Shown piece by piece: positions 15,007 to 24,670 of a stretch of DNA of 64,000 nucleotides (the first letter of the stretch is position 1; each line of letters opens with the position of its first letter). This DNA is from Janthinobacterium sp. BJB426 (GTDB lineage: Bacteria > Pseudomonadota > Gammaproteobacteria > Burkholderiales > Burkholderiaceae_D): the NCBI RefSeq assembly GCF_002735705.1, contig NZ_PDZL01000011.1, forward strand, positions 1 through 64,000, given 5' to 3'. A program made the translations under genes and the position numbers. The notes under the pieces are model-generated. The model did not search any database and had not been told where the DNA came from. It saw only the letters and a program-made list of their open reading frames with translations.

Positions 15007-16802
15007 GTTGGATCTCCGGTTAAAGGTGGGGATGGTGACTGCATACAAAAACGCAGGTGCTGCGGATAAGGGAAGACGTCCTCGATATGGCCGTCTTCGA
15101 TGCGCTGCTTGCGCGCCTGCCAATATTGCGCCGTCAGCAGGTCGGCATGGTGCTGCATGAAATAGCGGCGGATGCGGGGATTGCCCAGTAGGAAGGTGCC
15201 GAATTGTTCGGGAAACACATCGTGCTTGCCGATGGGATACCACGGTTCGGCCGACATTTCTTCTTCCTCTGTGCGGGCTTGCGGGATGACGCGGAACTGG
15301 CAATCGGTGATGTACTCGATTTCATCGTAATCGTAAAAAACGACACGCTGATGACGGGTCACGCCAAAGTTTTTATACAGCATGTCGCCGGGAAAAATAT
15401 TCGCCGCCATCAATTCCTTGATGGCGTTGCCGTACTCGACGATGGCGTGTTCGACCAGGTCATCGCGGCCTTCCTTCTCGGCATTGCTCAGCCACATGTT
15501 CAGCGGCACCATACGCCGCTCGATGTACAGGTGGCGGATGATGATCTGCTCGTGGTCTTCTTCGATCAGCGAAGGGGCGAACTGTTTCAACTCGGCCAGC
15601 AGTTCTTCGGCAAAACGGGCGCGGGGAAAGGCCACGTTGGAATACTCGAGCGTGTCGGCCATGCGCCCCACCCGGTCGTGGTGTTTCACCAGCAAATACT
15701 TTTGCTGGACTTGCGCGCGCGTGGTTTCCTTGGGGGGCGGAAAGAAATCCTTGATGACCTTGAAGACATACGGAAACGAGGGCAGGGCAAACACCAGCAT
15801 CACCAGGCCACGGATGCCGGGCGCGCTTTCAAAGTGGTCCGACGAATGTTTCAGGTGCTGCAGGTAGTCGCGGTAAAACAAGGTCTTGCCCTGTTTCTGC
15901 AAGCCCAATATCGTATAGATTTCGCTGCGCGGTTTGCGCGGCAGCAAACTGCGCAGGAATTGTACATAGGCCGACGGCACTTCCATATCGACCAGGAAAT
16001 ACGCGCGCGTAAATGAAAACAGCACGGCGATCTGCTGCTGCTCGAACAGCACCGTGTCGAGCACAAGCTTGCCGTGACGGTTGTGCAGGATCGGCACGAC
16101 AAACGGGTATTCGCGGTTGCCGTTGATGCCCTTGCCGACCAGATAGGCGCCCTTGTTGCGGTAAAACAAGCTGGTCAGGACCTGGATCTGGTGGTTCGGT
16201 TCGAGCCGGTCGCCGCCGAACAGCTGTTGCAGCCGCGCTTCCACTTGGGCCACGTCACGCTCGAGGTTGGCAAAGGCGCAGTTCAGCTGGAAGTTGCTCA
16301 CCATGCGCGTCAAGGTGTGGCGCAAGCCATCTTTGCCCGGGTAATACACGCGGTAGGTGGGGGCCGGATCTTGCGTTTCGATGTATTCCGTGGAAACGAC
16401 GGGACGCACGAAAATATAGTCGTTATTGAAATATGTGCGGTGCAGGATGTTGCAGCAGACGGAATTGAAGAAGGTTTCCGCCAGTTCCGGCTGCTTGTGC
16501 TCCGTCAGCATGCCGATGTAATGCAACTTCAGTTCGCGCCACACTTCATCGCTCAACTCCGACTCTTCGTACTCATCTTCGAGCATCTGCACGCATTCCT
16601 GCACGCGCTTGTCATAAAAGTCGATGCGTTCGCGGGCCGCCGTCTGCGCCGCGGCCCAGGCGCCTTGCTCGAAATACTGCTTGGCTTGCCGGCTGGTTTC
16701 GCGGAACAAACGGTAATGCTTGTCGAAGCCGTCGCGGATGGTGCGCGCGATATCGAATGCAATCTGGGAAGAGAGCAATTTGGGGAAGGCAATGTGAGTC
16801 AT
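15003..16802 (-). CDS. aceK: Isocitrate dehydrogenase kinase/phosphatase
   Basis: 599 residues, close to the usual AceK length. It is recognised over its whole length: an N-terminal regulatory half ([25 protein letters not shown]) and the kinase half with the ATP loop [26 protein letters not shown] and catalytic-loop region [28 protein letters not shown]. AceK phosphorylates and dephosphorylates isocitrate dehydrogenase, controlling flux between the TCA cycle and the glyoxylate shunt. It is usually beside aceA/aceB in enterics. Here it sits 53 bases after liuA and overlaps the thiolase by 4 bases, so expression is probably tied to leucine/isovalerate breakdown. Confidence 0.97.
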   Translation of the reverse strand: MTHIAFPKLLSSQIAFDIARTIRDGFDKHYRLFRETSRQAKQYFEQGAWAAAQTAARERIDFYDKRVQECVQMLEDEYEESELSDEVWRELKLHYIGMLTEHKQPELAETFFNSVCCNILHRTYFNNDYIFVRPVVSTEYIETQDPAPTYRVYYPGKDGLRHTLTRMVSNFQLNCAFANLERDVAQVEARLQQLFGGDRLEPNHQIQVLTSLFYRNKGAYLVGKGINGNREYPFVVPILHNRHGKLVLDTVLFEQQQIAVLFSFTRAYFLVDMEVPSAYVQFLRSLLPRKPRSEIYTILGLQKQGKTLFYRDYLQHLKHSSDHFESAPGIRGLVMLVFALPSFPYVFKVIKDFFPPPKETTRAQVQQKYLLVKHHDRVGRMADTLEYSNVAFPRARFAEELLAELKQFAPSLIEEDHEQIIIRHLYIERRMVPLNMWLSNAEKEGRDDLVEHAIVEYGNAIKELMAANIFPGDMLYKNFGVTRHQRVVFYDYDEIEYITDCQFRVIPQARTEEEEMSAEPWYPIGKHDVFPEQFGTFLLGNPRIRRYFMQHHADLLTAQYWQARKQRIEDGHIEDVFPYPQHLRFCMQSPSPPLTGDPT

Positions 16803-16855
16803 AGTTGTGCTCGCATGAATGGCTCATCACCCAGTCGATCGTCGCGCGCCCGTGC

Positions 16856-18040
16856 TTACTTGGTTTCCGCAAACAGTTCGCGGCCTATCAGCATGCGGCG
16901 GATTTCGCTGGTCCCGGCGCCGATTTCATACAGCTTGGCATCGCGCCACAGACGGCCGGCCGGATACTCGTTGATGTAGCCGTTGCCGCCCAGGGCCTGG
17001 ATCGCTTCGCCCGCCATCCAGGTCGCTTTCTCTGCACTATACAGAATGGCGCCGGCCGCATCCTTGCGCAACTGGCGCACGGCTTCCGGCGTGGTGGCGC
17101 GGTCGCAGGCCTGACCCACGGCGTAGACATAGGCCTTGCACGCCATCATGGTCGAATACATATCGGCCAGCTTACCTTGCATCAATTGGAATTCGCCGAT
17201 GGGCTGGCCGAATTGCTTGCGGTCATGCACGTAAGGCACGACCAGGTCCATGCAGGCCTGCATGATGCCCAGCGGGCCGCCGGACAGCACGGTGCGCTCG
17301 AAATCGAGGCCCGACATCAGCACGTTGACGCCCTTGCCCAGGCCGCCCAGCACGTTTTCGGCCGGCACTTCGCAATCCTGGAACACCAGTTCGCCCGTGT
17401 GCGAACCGCGCATGCCCAGCTTGTCGAGCTTTTGCGCGATGGAAAAGCCCTTGAAATTCTTTTCGATCAGGAACGCCGTCATGCCGCGCGGACCCGCTTC
17501 CAGGTCGTTTTTCGCGTACACCACCAGCACGTCCGCGTCGGGGCCGTTGGTGATCCACATCTTGGTGCCGTTCAAGACCCAGCGGTCGCCCTTGAAGTCG
17601 GCGCGCAGCTTCATGCTGACGACGTCCGAGCCCGCGTTCGGCTCCGACATGGCCAGGGCGCCGATGTGCTCGCCCGTGATCAGTTTCGGCAAGTACTTGG
17701 CTTTTTGCTCGGCCGTGCCGTTGCGCTTGATCTGGTTCACGCACAGGTTCGAGTGGGCGCCGTAGGACAGGCCGACGGAAGCCGAGGCGCGCGAGATCTC
17801 TTCCATGGCGATGATGTGCGCCAGGTAACCCATGCCGGCGCCGCCGTACTCTTCGCTGACGGTGATGCCGAGCAAGCCCATGTCGCCCATTTTGCGCCAC
17901 AGGTCCATGGGGAACTGGTCCGTGCGGTCGATTTCGGCCGCGCGCGGCGCGATTTCGGCGGCGGCGAATTGTTGGATCGCTTCGCGCAGGGAGGCGATGT
18001 CGTCGCCGTGGTCAAAGGTCAAGCCTGGGAGATGGAGCAT
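16856..18040 (-). CDS. liuA: Isovaleryl-CoA dehydrogenase
   Basis: 394-residue acyl-CoA dehydrogenase. The C-terminal position used as base by other family members is not Glu ([10 protein letters not shown]). The catalytic Glu is Glu248 in [14 protein letters not shown], which is diagnostic of isovaleryl-CoA dehydrogenase. The FAD segment is [15 protein letters not shown]. It converts isovaleryl-CoA to 3-methylcrotonyl-CoA in leucine degradation. It is the first gene after a LiuR-type operator (18110-18129) and 124 bases downstream of the liuR stop. The usual liuB/liuC/liuD/liuE partners do not follow; aceK does. Confidence 0.95.
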   Translation of the reverse strand: MLHLPGLTFDHGDDIASLREAIQQFAAAEIAPRAAEIDRTDQFPMDLWRKMGDMGLLGITVSEEYGGAGMGYLAHIIAMEEISRASASVGLSYGAHSNLCVNQIKRNGTAEQKAKYLPKLITGEHIGALAMSEPNAGSDVVSMKLRADFKGDRWVLNGTKMWITNGPDADVLVVYAKNDLEAGPRGMTAFLIEKNFKGFSIAQKLDKLGMRGSHTGELVFQDCEVPAENVLGGLGKGVNVLMSGLDFERTVLSGGPLGIMQACMDLVVPYVHDRKQFGQPIGEFQLMQGKLADMYSTMMACKAYVYAVGQACDRATTPEAVRQLRKDAAGAILYSAEKATWMAGEAIQALGGNGYINEYPAGRLWRDAKLYEIGAGTSEIRRMLIGRELFAETK

Positions 18041-18109
18041 GTCGTCCTCGTCGTCGTTATAAGTGTGGCGGTCATGGATGCCGGGTCAGTGAAGCTATGA
18101 TACTCAGTT

Positions 18110-18129
18110 GTGACGTTTACGTAAACGTC
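18110..18129 (-). promoter_or_regulatory. LiuR-type operator upstream of liuA
   Basis: TGACGTTTACGTAAACGTCA is a perfect 20-bp palindrome, 70 bases upstream of the liuA start. A copy with 18 of 20 matches lies upstream of liuR. Its location between the MerR-family regulator and its expected target fits a LiuR binding site. Confidence 0.8.
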
Positions 18130-18164
18130 AACCGATGCGCGGCAGCGGTCTGCTGCTCGCGCCT

Positions 18165-18569
18165 TTAGTTTGTTTGCGCCTTATCAAGGTTCGAGTCCGC
18201 CAGCATGCGCGCGCAAGCGTCTTCATGCGCGCTGATTTCCGCCAGCGCCATTTCGATATCGATGCGCTGCTGTTCCAAGGTCTGCCGGTGCTGCGCCAGC
18301 ACGCCCAGGAAGCGGTCCATCTGCGCGCGCGTGTCCTTCGGCGATTCGTACATGTCGACCAGGCTCTTGATTTCCGACAGCGCCAGGCCCAGGCGCTTGC
18401 CGCGCAGGGTCAGCTTCAGGCGGGTGCGGTCGCGCGGCGTGTAGACGCGGCTGCGCCCGCCGGCACCTTCGCGTTTCGGACTGAGCAAGCCCTGGTCTTC
18501 ATAGAAGCGGATGGCGCGCGCCGTGATGTCGAATTCCCGCGCCAGTTCGGTAATGGTATAGGTCGTCAT
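18165..18569 (-). CDS. liuR: MerR-family regulator of leucine/isovalerate catabolism
   Basis: 134 residues from the ATG at 18569, giving the canonical N-terminus MTTYTITELAREFDITARAIRFYEDQGLL: a MerR winged helix at residues 4-75, then a coiled-coil dimerisation helix (residues 78-120). Longer in-frame starts up to 18740 would run through its own operator. LiuR proteins repress or activate liu genes by remodelling promoters. No metal-binding cysteine cluster is present; the single C-terminal Cys does not form one. It has one operator in its own leader and one before liuA. Confidence 0.88.
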   Translation of the reverse strand: MTTYTITELAREFDITARAIRFYEDQGLLSPKREGAGGRSRVYTPRDRTRLKLTLRGKRLGLALSEIKSLVDMYESPKDTRAQMDRFLGVLAQHRQTLEQQRIDIEMALAEISAHEDACARMLADSNLDKAQTN

Positions 18570-18640
18570 GGGTGCGGGCGGTATCGGTTGCATGGGTGGT
18601 CGGTCACTGGATGGGTGCTGCGAGGCAATGGATGGCAAAG

Positions 18641-18660
18641 TGCCGTTTACGTCAACGTCA
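18641..18660 (-). promoter_or_regulatory. LiuR-type operator upstream of liuR
   Basis: TGCCGTTTACGTCAACGTCA matches the perfect palindrome at 18110-18129 in 18 of 20 positions. It lies 72 bases upstream of the liuR start, almost the same distance as the liuA copy, indicating autoregulation. Confidence 0.75.
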
Positions 18661-19251
18661 ATACTATTGTAGCGTGCCCTGCCCGTGCTGCAACAAAGAA
18701 AAAAGAGGGGCTGGACAGGGAAATTTGGCGAATAAGGCAACAGTTACTGAAAATAAATTGATTCTTCTTGCGCAAACGCGCTTAAGATCGAGAGTTGGTG
18801 GCCAAGATGACACCAAAAAGAGCTTTCCTGGCATAACAGCGACATTCTTTTCGCTGCGATGGCAGTAAAATTTTCAGGCGCAGATTCTTTCCAGCCGGCA
18901 CGATCAAAAAACAACGTTTCACTATGAGCACGCTGTTTGTATCGTTTCCATGTTGGAAACAAAATGGCCCTTCTGAAAACTTTGTCTATAAGAAATTGTA
19001 TGACATGGGCATTGCGCGCATCGGTAGAGGAGGGCATTATCCGATACCGTACGTTGTAATGCCAAACCGAGGCTTTGAATCGTGCTGCAGTGCGAAAATC
19101 AAGGCTAGCCGCGAATTTGACCCGAAGCCACGCAGAATCGCAAGAGAAAATTCGGCCCACTTTTTGACTTGAAAAGCTCGGCCGGAGTGTTAATTGTTAA
19201 TTGATACTATTTTCAAATGTAACAATCTGTATGGTCATTCAAGAAACTGAC
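18661..19251. other. AT-richer gap without a recognisable gene
   Basis: About 590 bases, visibly richer in A and T than the surroundings. A plus-strand frame 18924-19172 (82 codons, starts MSTLFVSFPCWK) and a minus-strand frame 18744-19160 exist. Neither has a clear ribosome-binding site, known domain or the codon bias of the neighbours, so neither is called a gene. Near 19190-19203 is the direct repeat TTAATTGTTAATTG. Possible decayed or transferred DNA. Confidence 0.4.
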
Positions 19252-19271
19252 TTTCATGTTACAACATGAAA
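19252..19271 (+). promoter_or_regulatory. Operator-like inverted repeat before the HTH gene
   Basis: TTTCATGTT (19252-19260), AC, AACATGAAA (19263-19271): perfect 9-bp arms, ending 10 bases before the start codon of the HTH regulator. It is so close to the start that binding would block transcription or translation initiation, fitting autorepression. Confidence 0.6.
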
Positions 19272-19281
19272 TAGTACACCT

Positions 19282-19689
19282 ATGAATTCTTCTAACGAAC
19301 GCGAAAGCTTCAGCCAGCGACTTCAGTTGGCTCTCAAAAACGCCCATTATTCTCCAGACAGCCCGACCAGACTGGCCCGGGAATTCAATATCCGTTTCGA
19401 CGGGCGCCCGATTACCGTGCATGCAGCTAGGAAATGGTTAGTAGGTGAAGCAATTCCGACGCAAGAGAAATTGCGCATGATTGCCCAATGGTTGGGCGTT
19501 CCGGCGGAATGGTTGCGTTTTGGCGGCCCGGAAAGCGCCACGCCGAATGGTGAAGCGGGCAGCGCTTTGTCGCGTTTTGAGTCCGCCGATGTGAAATTAA
19601 TTGCCGATTTGCAAAGATTAGATGAACATCATCGTCAAATCGCGCGAGAATTTATTCGCATGCTGGTAAGAGTCAACTACCAAAAGTAA
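19282..19689 (+). CDS. XRE/CI-type helix-turn-helix regulator
   Basis: 135 residues. The N-terminal half is a CI-like HTH (about residues 8-75: SFSQRLQLALKNAHYSPDSPTRLAREFNIRF...ITVHAARKWLVGEAIPTQEKLRMIAQWLGVPAEWLRFG), a layout in which the protein chooses a nucleoid- or phage-type operator. The C-terminal helix (DLQRLDEHHRQIAREFIRMLV) probably dimerises. It lies in AT-rich DNA with an inverted-repeat operator directly upstream and a hairpin downstream, so it looks like a self-regulated single gene. Its targets are unknown. Confidence 0.8.
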   Translation: MNSSNERESFSQRLQLALKNAHYSPDSPTRLAREFNIRFDGRPITVHAARKWLVGEAIPTQEKLRMIAQWLGVPAEWLRFGGPESATPNGEAGSALSRFESADVKLIADLQRLDEHHRQIAREFIRMLVRVNYQK

Positions 19690-19711
19690 GCATTCAGGCC
19701 CTCCCCGGCCG

Positions 19712-19757
19712 GCACCGTCCGCTTTTCGCTGACGGTGCTCCCCCTGTCCTTTTATTT
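19712..19757 (+). terminator. Probable terminator after the HTH gene
   Basis: GCACCGTC (19712-19719) pairs perfectly with GACGGTGC (19731-19738) across an 11-base loop. The T-rich tail (CCTTTTATTT) starts about 10 bases later, so termination efficiency is uncertain. Confidence 0.5.
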
Positions 19758-19934
19758 GCGCAAGGTCATACTGGAGACATGATTTTGCCGCACAATAAGA
19801 CCTCGCATGTTGCGCTGCAGCGGAATTATTTGACAATAATCCCGCACGCAGCGGCGCAGCGGCCAATACCAGCGCATAATCACATCAGAAGCAGCCAGTT
19901 CATCCACTACGGAGCCGAGCATTTGAGCCGTCTT

Positions 19935-20105
19935 ATGAAAAGTAACTACAGCAATACCGCGCAGCTGAAGGACTTGATGACCGTGCCCCCCATGACTGCC
20001 GCGCAACATGCGGAAGTGATGCGCAAACGGATCGCCCACCGCAGGATGGTTGAAGAAGCCAGGGATTTGAAGCAGGCAAGTGCTCACCAATTCGACAAGA
20101 GATGA
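19935..20105 (+). CDS. Small hypothetical protein
   Basis: A 56-codon frame starting MKSNYSNTAQLKDLMTVPPM and ending with a basic, helix-prone segment (MRKRIAHRRMVEEARDLKQ). Its base composition is more gene-like than the AT-rich DNA upstream, but no strong ribosome-binding site is seen and no family is recognised. The surrounding 580-base gap between the HTH gene and ubiX otherwise holds only the hairpin at 19712 and the repeats at 20108-20267. Confidence 0.35.
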   Translation: MKSNYSNTAQLKDLMTVPPMTAAQHAEVMRKRIAHRRMVEEARDLKQASAHQFDKR

Positions 20106-20107
20106 GG

Positions 20108-20239
20108 GATGCCTGACCAAAGCTACTGCGCGTCGCGCTTTGCGGCCGGCGATGCTCACCGTGCTGGAGCACGGTTGCGCTTCTTGGCCACAAGGGGCGC
20201 CGAGCCTCGCCGCCGCTCGCTACGCTTTTGTCAGGCATC
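20108..20239. repeat. Long-range inverted repeat
   Basis: GATGCCTGAC (20108-20117) and its exact complement GTCAGGCATC (20230-20239) bracket a 112-base GC-rich segment with no gene. The arms start right after the small hypothetical frame. It could be a remnant of a small mobile or REP-type element. Confidence 0.45.
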
Positions 20240-20267
20240 GTGACGCCAGAGTTACATCGTGACGCCA
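20237..20267. repeat. Short direct repeat
   Basis: ATCGTGACGCCA occurs at 20237-20248 and again at 20256-20267, 19 bases apart, immediately downstream of the ubiX stop on the minus strand. The first copy overlaps the right arm of the inverted repeat. Function unknown. Confidence 0.5.
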
Positions 20268-20268
20268 A

Positions 20269-20883
20269 CTAGAGGATAGGGGTGTCGCTTGCAGACTTGA
20301 GACCATTCCACCGCGGCGCCAGGCTGTGCTCGATGCCGAGCAGGTCGATGACGCGCGCCACCGTATGGTCGACCATTTCCGCGATGCTTTGCGGGTGGTG
20401 GTAGAAGCTCGGTAAGGGCGGGAAGATGATGCCGCCCATTTCGGTCACGGCTGTCATATTGCGCAGGTGCGCCAGGTTGAACGGCGTTTCGCGCACCATC
20501 AAAATCAGGCGGCGGCGCTCCTTGAGCACGACGTCGGCTGCCCGCGTGATCAAATTATCCGACAGGCCATGCGCCACGGCCGCCAGGGTCCTCATCGAGC
20601 ACGGTGCGACGACCATGCCATCCGATTGAAACGAGCCGCTGGCGATAGAGGCGCCGATGTCGCGCAGCTTGTGCACCACGTGCGCCTGCGCTTCGATGTC
20701 CTTGCGCCCCACGCCCGTTTCCTGGTGCAGGGTCAGTACGGCCGCATCCGACAAGACCAGATGCGTCTCGACGCCGGGGATGGCGCCGAGTAATTGCAGC
20801 AGCCGCAAGCCATACACGGCGCCCGTGGCGCCCGTGATGGCCACGACGATACGGCGCGGCCGCTGCGTTTGGCTATCAGGCAT
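20269..20883 (-). CDS. ubiX: Flavin prenyltransferase UbiX
   Basis: 204 residues with the UbiX flavodoxin-like fold: the N-terminal [18 protein letters not shown] phosphate loop, the FMN segment [45 protein letters not shown] and the C-terminal [15 protein letters not shown]. It makes prenylated FMN, the cofactor of the UbiD decarboxylase in ubiquinone synthesis. It overlaps the end of grxD by 8 bases, so the two are co-transcribed, grxD first. Confidence 0.95.
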   Translation of the reverse strand: MPDSQTQRPRRIVVAITGATGAVYGLRLLQLLGAIPGVETHLVLSDAAVLTLHQETGVGRKDIEAQAHVVHKLRDIGASIASGSFQSDGMVVAPCSMRTLAAVAHGLSDNLITRAADVVLKERRRLILMVRETPFNLAHLRNMTAVTEMGGIIFPPLPSFYHHPQSIAEMVDHTVARVIDLLGIEHSLAPRWNGLKSASDTPIL

Positions 20884-21187
20884 CCAGCAGGGACTTCAGT
20901 TCGCCCGATTCAAACATTTCATTCATGATATCGGAACCACCGATGAACTCGCCGTTGACATACAGCTGCGGAATGGTTGGCCAGTTCGAGTAATCCTTGA
21001 TGCCCTGGCGCACTTCCGGGTCATCCAGCACGTTGACGGTGGCGATGTTTTCCACGCCGCACGCCTTCAGGATCTGGATGGCGCGGCCGGAAAAGCCGCA
21101 CTGCGGGAACTGGGCCGTGCCCTTCATGAACAGCACGACTGGCGTGCTCGTCACGGTTTCTTTGATCCAGGTTTGTACGTCGCTCAT
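20876..21187 (-). CDS. grxD: Monothiol glutaredoxin, Grx4 family
   Basis: 103 residues with the CGFS active site (Cys30-Ser33), the TIPQLYV glutathione-binding loop and the GGSDI motif. These proteins carry and deliver [2Fe-2S] clusters and act in iron homeostasis. The family length is standard. Co-transcribed with ubiX. Confidence 0.96.
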   Translation of the reverse strand: MSDVQTWIKETVTSTPVVLFMKGTAQFPQCGFSGRAIQILKACGVENIATVNVLDDPEVRQGIKDYSNWPTIPQLYVNGEFIGGSDIMNEMFESGELKSLLDA

Positions 21188-21215
21188 AGCTGCCTCTGAT
21201 GGGTAAATAAATAGA

Positions 21216-21244
21216 TGCCGTCATTTTATAAGAAAACGACGGCA
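21216..21244 (-). terminator. Hairpin after the GNAT gene, possible terminator
   Basis: TGCCGTC (21216-21222) and GACGGCA (21238-21244) form a perfect 7-bp stem in the 105-base gap between the GNAT gene and grxD. On the minus strand it is followed by TCTATTTATTT, a weak U-rich tail. Could end the tex-GNAT transcript. Confidence 0.4.
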
Positions 21245-21292
21245 CGGGTATGCGCTCAAGTCATAAATTGGGCAAGTCAGCCACGTTGGGGC

Positions 21293-21769
21293 TTATAAGG
21301 TCTTGCCCAGGCAGGTCGATTGTGCCGCGCTCACGTATTTGCCCCAGGCAATGACTGGTGCATAGCCGTGTTTGGCATAAAACGCCACGGCGCGGGTATT
21401 CGCCACGCGGGTGGACAGGTGCAGAGCCTGGTAGCCGTGCCGGCGCGCCTGCGCCTCCACATGGGCCAGCAGGGCCGCGCCCACGCCCAAGCCACCCTGG
21501 CCGGGGCGCGCATACATGCGCTTGAGTTCGCCTATGGCGCTGTCCGGCTCGCCCAGCGGCCGCAGGGCGGCGCAGCCCAGCAGTTCTCCAGCCGCATCGC
21601 GGGCCAGATAAAAACCGCCGCGCGGCGTTGCCGCCTCGACATCGAAGGAAGAACGGCCGCTGTCGCCATTGATGCGCAGCAATGCTGCCGACAATTCGTC
21701 GAGCAGCAGCTGCGCCTCCACGCTGGCGGCATCCACCGCCAGGATGACGAGGTCATGCCTGGCGGCCAT
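21293..21769 (-). CDS. GNAT family N-acetyltransferase
   Basis: 158 residues from the ATG at 21769, 4 bases after the tex stop. A longer frame to 21916 is antisense-like and lies inside tex. GNAT features include the acetyl-CoA loop region (ELKRMYARPGQGGLGVGAALLAHVEAQARRHGY) and the final beta strands (LHLSTRVANTRAVAFYAKHGYAPV). The substrate is unknown. The tight spacing indicates co-transcription with tex. Confidence 0.85.
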   Translation of the reverse strand: MAARHDLVILAVDAASVEAQLLLDELSAALLRINGDSGRSSFDVEAATPRGGFYLARDAAGELLGCAALRPLGEPDSAIGELKRMYARPGQGGLGVGAALLAHVEAQARRHGYQALHLSTRVANTRAVAFYAKHGYAPVIAWGKYVSAAQSTCLGKTL

Positions 21770-21773
21770 GGAC

Positions 21774-24122
21774 TTAGCCGCGCAGCTTGGCGAACGCGGC
21801 GGCCATGCTGCCGGCCGGCTCGGGCGCGTTGCGCGATTGCGACTGGTGCTGCGCCATGCTGCGGCGGTCGTTGCGGTCGCCTTTTTGCTCCGGCTTGCTG
21901 CCCGGCTGCGGCGCACTGTCCGTCAAACGCATGGTCAGCGCGATGCGCTTGCGCTTTTCATCGACTTCCAGCACCTTGACGCGCACGACCTGGCCAGCTT
22001 TCACCACCGTGTGCGGATCTTTGACAAAGGTGTTCGACAGGGCCGAGATGTGCACAAGGCCATCCTGGTGCACGCCGATATCGACGAAGGCGCCAAAGGC
22101 GGCCACGTTGGTGACCACGCCCTCGAGAATCATGTCCGGGCGCAAGTCGCGGATCTCTTCCACGCCTTCCTTGAAGGTGGCGGTGGTGAATTCAGGACGC
22201 GGATCGCGGCCCGGCTTTTCCAGTTCCTTCAAGATGTCGGAAATGGTCGGCACGCCGAACGTTTCATCCGCATATTTTGCCGGGCTGAGGGTTTTCAGCA
22301 GGGCCGTTTCGCCGATGACGGCCTTGATATCCTTCTTGATATCGGCCAGGATCTTTTCCACCAGCGGGTACGATTCCGGGTGGACAGCCGAGGCGTCCAG
22401 CGGATTGTCGCCGCCCATCACGCGCAAAAAGCCGGCTGCCTGTTCGTACGTCTTGTCGCCCAGGCGCGGCACGGCTTTTAAGGCCGCGCGCGAGGTGAAC
22501 GCGCCCTTCATGTCGCGGTAGGTGACGATGCTTTGCGCCACGCTGGCCGACAGGCCGGACACGCGCGCCAGCAGCGGCGCGGACGCCGTATTGACGTCCA
22601 CGCCGACGGCGTTCACGCAATCTTCCACCACGGCGTCGAGCGAGCGGGCCAGCTGGCTTTGACTCACGTCATGCTGGTACTGGCCCACGCCGATCGATTT
22701 CGGGTCAATTTTCACCAGTTCGGCCAGCGGGTCTTGCAGACGGCGCGCAATCGACACGGCGCCGCGCAGGGACACATCCATGTCCGGCAATTCTTTCGAC
22801 GCGAATTCGGACGCCGAATACACCGACGCGCCCGCTTCCGAGACGACGATCTTCGTCATCTTCGCTTCCGGATGCTGCTTGATCAGGTCCTGCGCCAGCT
22901 TATCGGTTTCGCGCGAGGCGGTGCCGTTACCGATGGAAATGAGCGATACATTGTGCTTCGCGGCAAGACGGCCCAGCGTATGCAGCGAGCCATCCCAGTC
23001 GTTCTTCGGCTGGTGCGGGTAGATCACGGCCGTGTCGACGACTTTACCGGTGGCATCAACGACAGCGACCTTGACGCCCGTGCGCAGGCCAGGATCGAGG
23101 CCCATGGTGGCGCGCTGGCCGGCTGGCGCGGCCAGCAGCAGCGCTTTCAGATTGGTGGCAAACACGTTGATGGCGTCGAGTTCCGAGCGTTCGCGCAGCG
23201 CGCCCATCAGTTCCGTTTCCAGGTGCATGAAGCTTTTCACGCGCCAGGTCCAGCGTGCCGTGTCGGCCAGCCATTTGTCGGCCGGGCGGCCTTGTTGCTT
23301 GATGCCGAAGCGGGCGGCGATGCGGCCTTCGCACGGGTTGTGCGGCGCATCCCATTTCGGTTTTTCCGCTTCCGTGTCCAGGCGCAGGGTGACGTCAAGG
23401 ATACCCTCGCGGCGGCCGCGCAGCAGCGCCAGCGCGCGGTGCGAAGGGACGGTCGAGATGGTTTCCGAGTAATCGAAGTAATCGGCGAATTTTTCGCCTT
23501 CGTCCTGCTTGCCTTCCACCACTTTCGATTCGACGATGCCGTGTTCCTGCACGTACTCGCGCAAGGTTTGCAGCAGGGTCGCGTCTTCGGCGAAACGCTC
23601 CATCAGAATCTGGCGCGCGCCGTCGAGGGCCGCCTTGGTGTCCGCCACGCCCGGATTGTTCCCGTCGGCACTGGTAAACGCGTCGCGCAGGAACTTGCCC
23701 GCTTCCATTTCCGGCGTCAGTTCCGGATTGTCCAGCAAGCCGTCGGCCAGCGGCATCAGGCCCGCTTCGATGGCGATCTGCGCCTTCGTGCGGCGCTTCT
23801 GTTTGTAGGGCAAGTACAAATCTTCGAGGCGCGTCTTGTCTTCCGCGTGCATGACGGCGTCCAGCAGCTCGGGCGTCATCTTGTTCTGTTCCGTGATCGA
23901 GGCCACGATGGCGGCGCGCCGCTCTTCCAGCTCGCGCAGGTAGCGCAGGCGCTCTTCCAGCAGGCGCAGCTGGATATCGTCGAGGCCGCCGGTCGCTTCC
24001 TTGCGGTAACGGGCGATGAAGGGCACGGTGGCGCCTTCGTCGAGCAGTTCGATGGCGGCGGCAACCTGCACCGGTTTGGCGGCAAGTTCAAGGGCAAGAC
24101 GTTGTTCGATAGTGGGCAGCAT
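21774..24122 (-). CDS. tex: Tex family RNA-binding transcription accessory protein
   Basis: 782 residues, the usual Tex length. The ATG at 24122 begins [16 protein letters not shown], as in orthologues. It contains the N-terminal helical Tex domain, a YqgF-like nuclease fold ([20 protein letters not shown]), helix-hairpin-helix repeats and a C-terminal S1 RNA-binding domain (about residues 665-735, [20 protein letters not shown]), followed by a low-complexity tail. It takes part in transcription and RNA metabolism. Confidence 0.95.
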   Translation of the reverse strand: MLPTIEQRLALELAAKPVQVAAAIELLDEGATVPFIARYRKEATGGLDDIQLRLLEERLRYLRELEERRAAIVASITEQNKMTPELLDAVMHAEDKTRLEDLYLPYKQKRRTKAQIAIEAGLMPLADGLLDNPELTPEMEAGKFLRDAFTSADGNNPGVADTKAALDGARQILMERFAEDATLLQTLREYVQEHGIVESKVVEGKQDEGEKFADYFDYSETISTVPSHRALALLRGRREGILDVTLRLDTEAEKPKWDAPHNPCEGRIAARFGIKQQGRPADKWLADTARWTWRVKSFMHLETELMGALRERSELDAINVFATNLKALLLAAPAGQRATMGLDPGLRTGVKVAVVDATGKVVDTAVIYPHQPKNDWDGSLHTLGRLAAKHNVSLISIGNGTASRETDKLAQDLIKQHPEAKMTKIVVSEAGASVYSASEFASKELPDMDVSLRGAVSIARRLQDPLAELVKIDPKSIGVGQYQHDVSQSQLARSLDAVVEDCVNAVGVDVNTASAPLLARVSGLSASVAQSIVTYRDMKGAFTSRAALKAVPRLGDKTYEQAAGFLRVMGGDNPLDASAVHPESYPLVEKILADIKKDIKAVIGETALLKTLSPAKYADETFGVPTISDILKELEKPGRDPRPEFTTATFKEGVEEIRDLRPDMILEGVVTNVAAFGAFVDIGVHQDGLVHISALSNTFVKDPHTVVKAGQVVRVKVLEVDEKRKRIALTMRLTDSAPQPGSKPEQKGDRNDRRSMAQHQSQSRNAPEPAGSMAAAFAKLRG

Positions 24123-24216
24123 GGTTGTTTCCAGAGCGATCAAGCCTGGAATGATACGCAATCGGCGCGATTGCGCAATCTTGACAGCGCAAATGGACTG
24201 TGCGTTGACAACAGCG

Positions 24217-24582
24217 TCAGCGGGCCGGCAGCAGTGGGCTGGCGGGCACGGGAGTTGGCGGCCTCTGCGGTACAACGGATTTGCCAAAGGCATTGCCCAT
24301 GCGGTGTTCGAGGGCAGCGCGGTTGTACAGGCCCAGCTGGTTCGACGGGCGCTGCATGACTGCTTCCGCACCGGACAGGGCGGGCGGCGGCCGGTTCATG
24401 GTGTTGCTATTTGGCAATAATTTTTCATTCAAGCAAGACATCGATGGCGCCCGTTGGCCATTGGCTTCCACTTCCACGCAAGCCTTCTGCGGCGCGGCGG
24501 CCTTCACGACGACGGTGTGCTCGTCCGCCTGCGCGGGCAGGGCGGCGCAGGCCAGCAGCAACAGTGAGAACAGGCGTGCCAT
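24217..24582 (-). CDS. Small secreted protein of unknown function
   Basis: 121 residues from the ATG at 24582 with GGAG just upstream. It has a clear signal peptide ([19 protein letters not shown]), then a short domain with two cysteines ([23 protein letters not shown]), possibly disulfide-bonded, and a Pro-rich C-terminus. No family is recognised. It is divergent from the surface-signalling trio and shares the 161-base intergenic region that carries the Pho-box-like element, so it may belong to the same regulon. Confidence 0.7.
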   Translation of the reverse strand: MARLFSLLLLACAALPAQADEHTVVVKAAAPQKACVEVEANGQRAPSMSCLNEKLLPNSNTMNRPPPALSGAEAVMQRPSNQLGLYNRAALEHRMGNAFGKSVVPQRPPTPVPASPLLPAR

Positions 24583-24670
24583 GGCGGCCTCCGGAGCGGT
24601 GGATGAGGCGTTCAGCATAGCAAGATCATATGTCGCGGCGATGACACAGGCCAGGATGCGGGCTGGCGCC

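Noticed and set aside
18744-19160. Minus-strand 138-codon frame in the AT-rich gap
   Set aside because: No ribosome-binding site, no family and no codon bias. It overlaps a competing plus-strand frame of equal weakness.
22533-24359. Plus-strand frame opposite tex
   Set aside because: Shadow of tex, which has full-length homology including the S1 domain.
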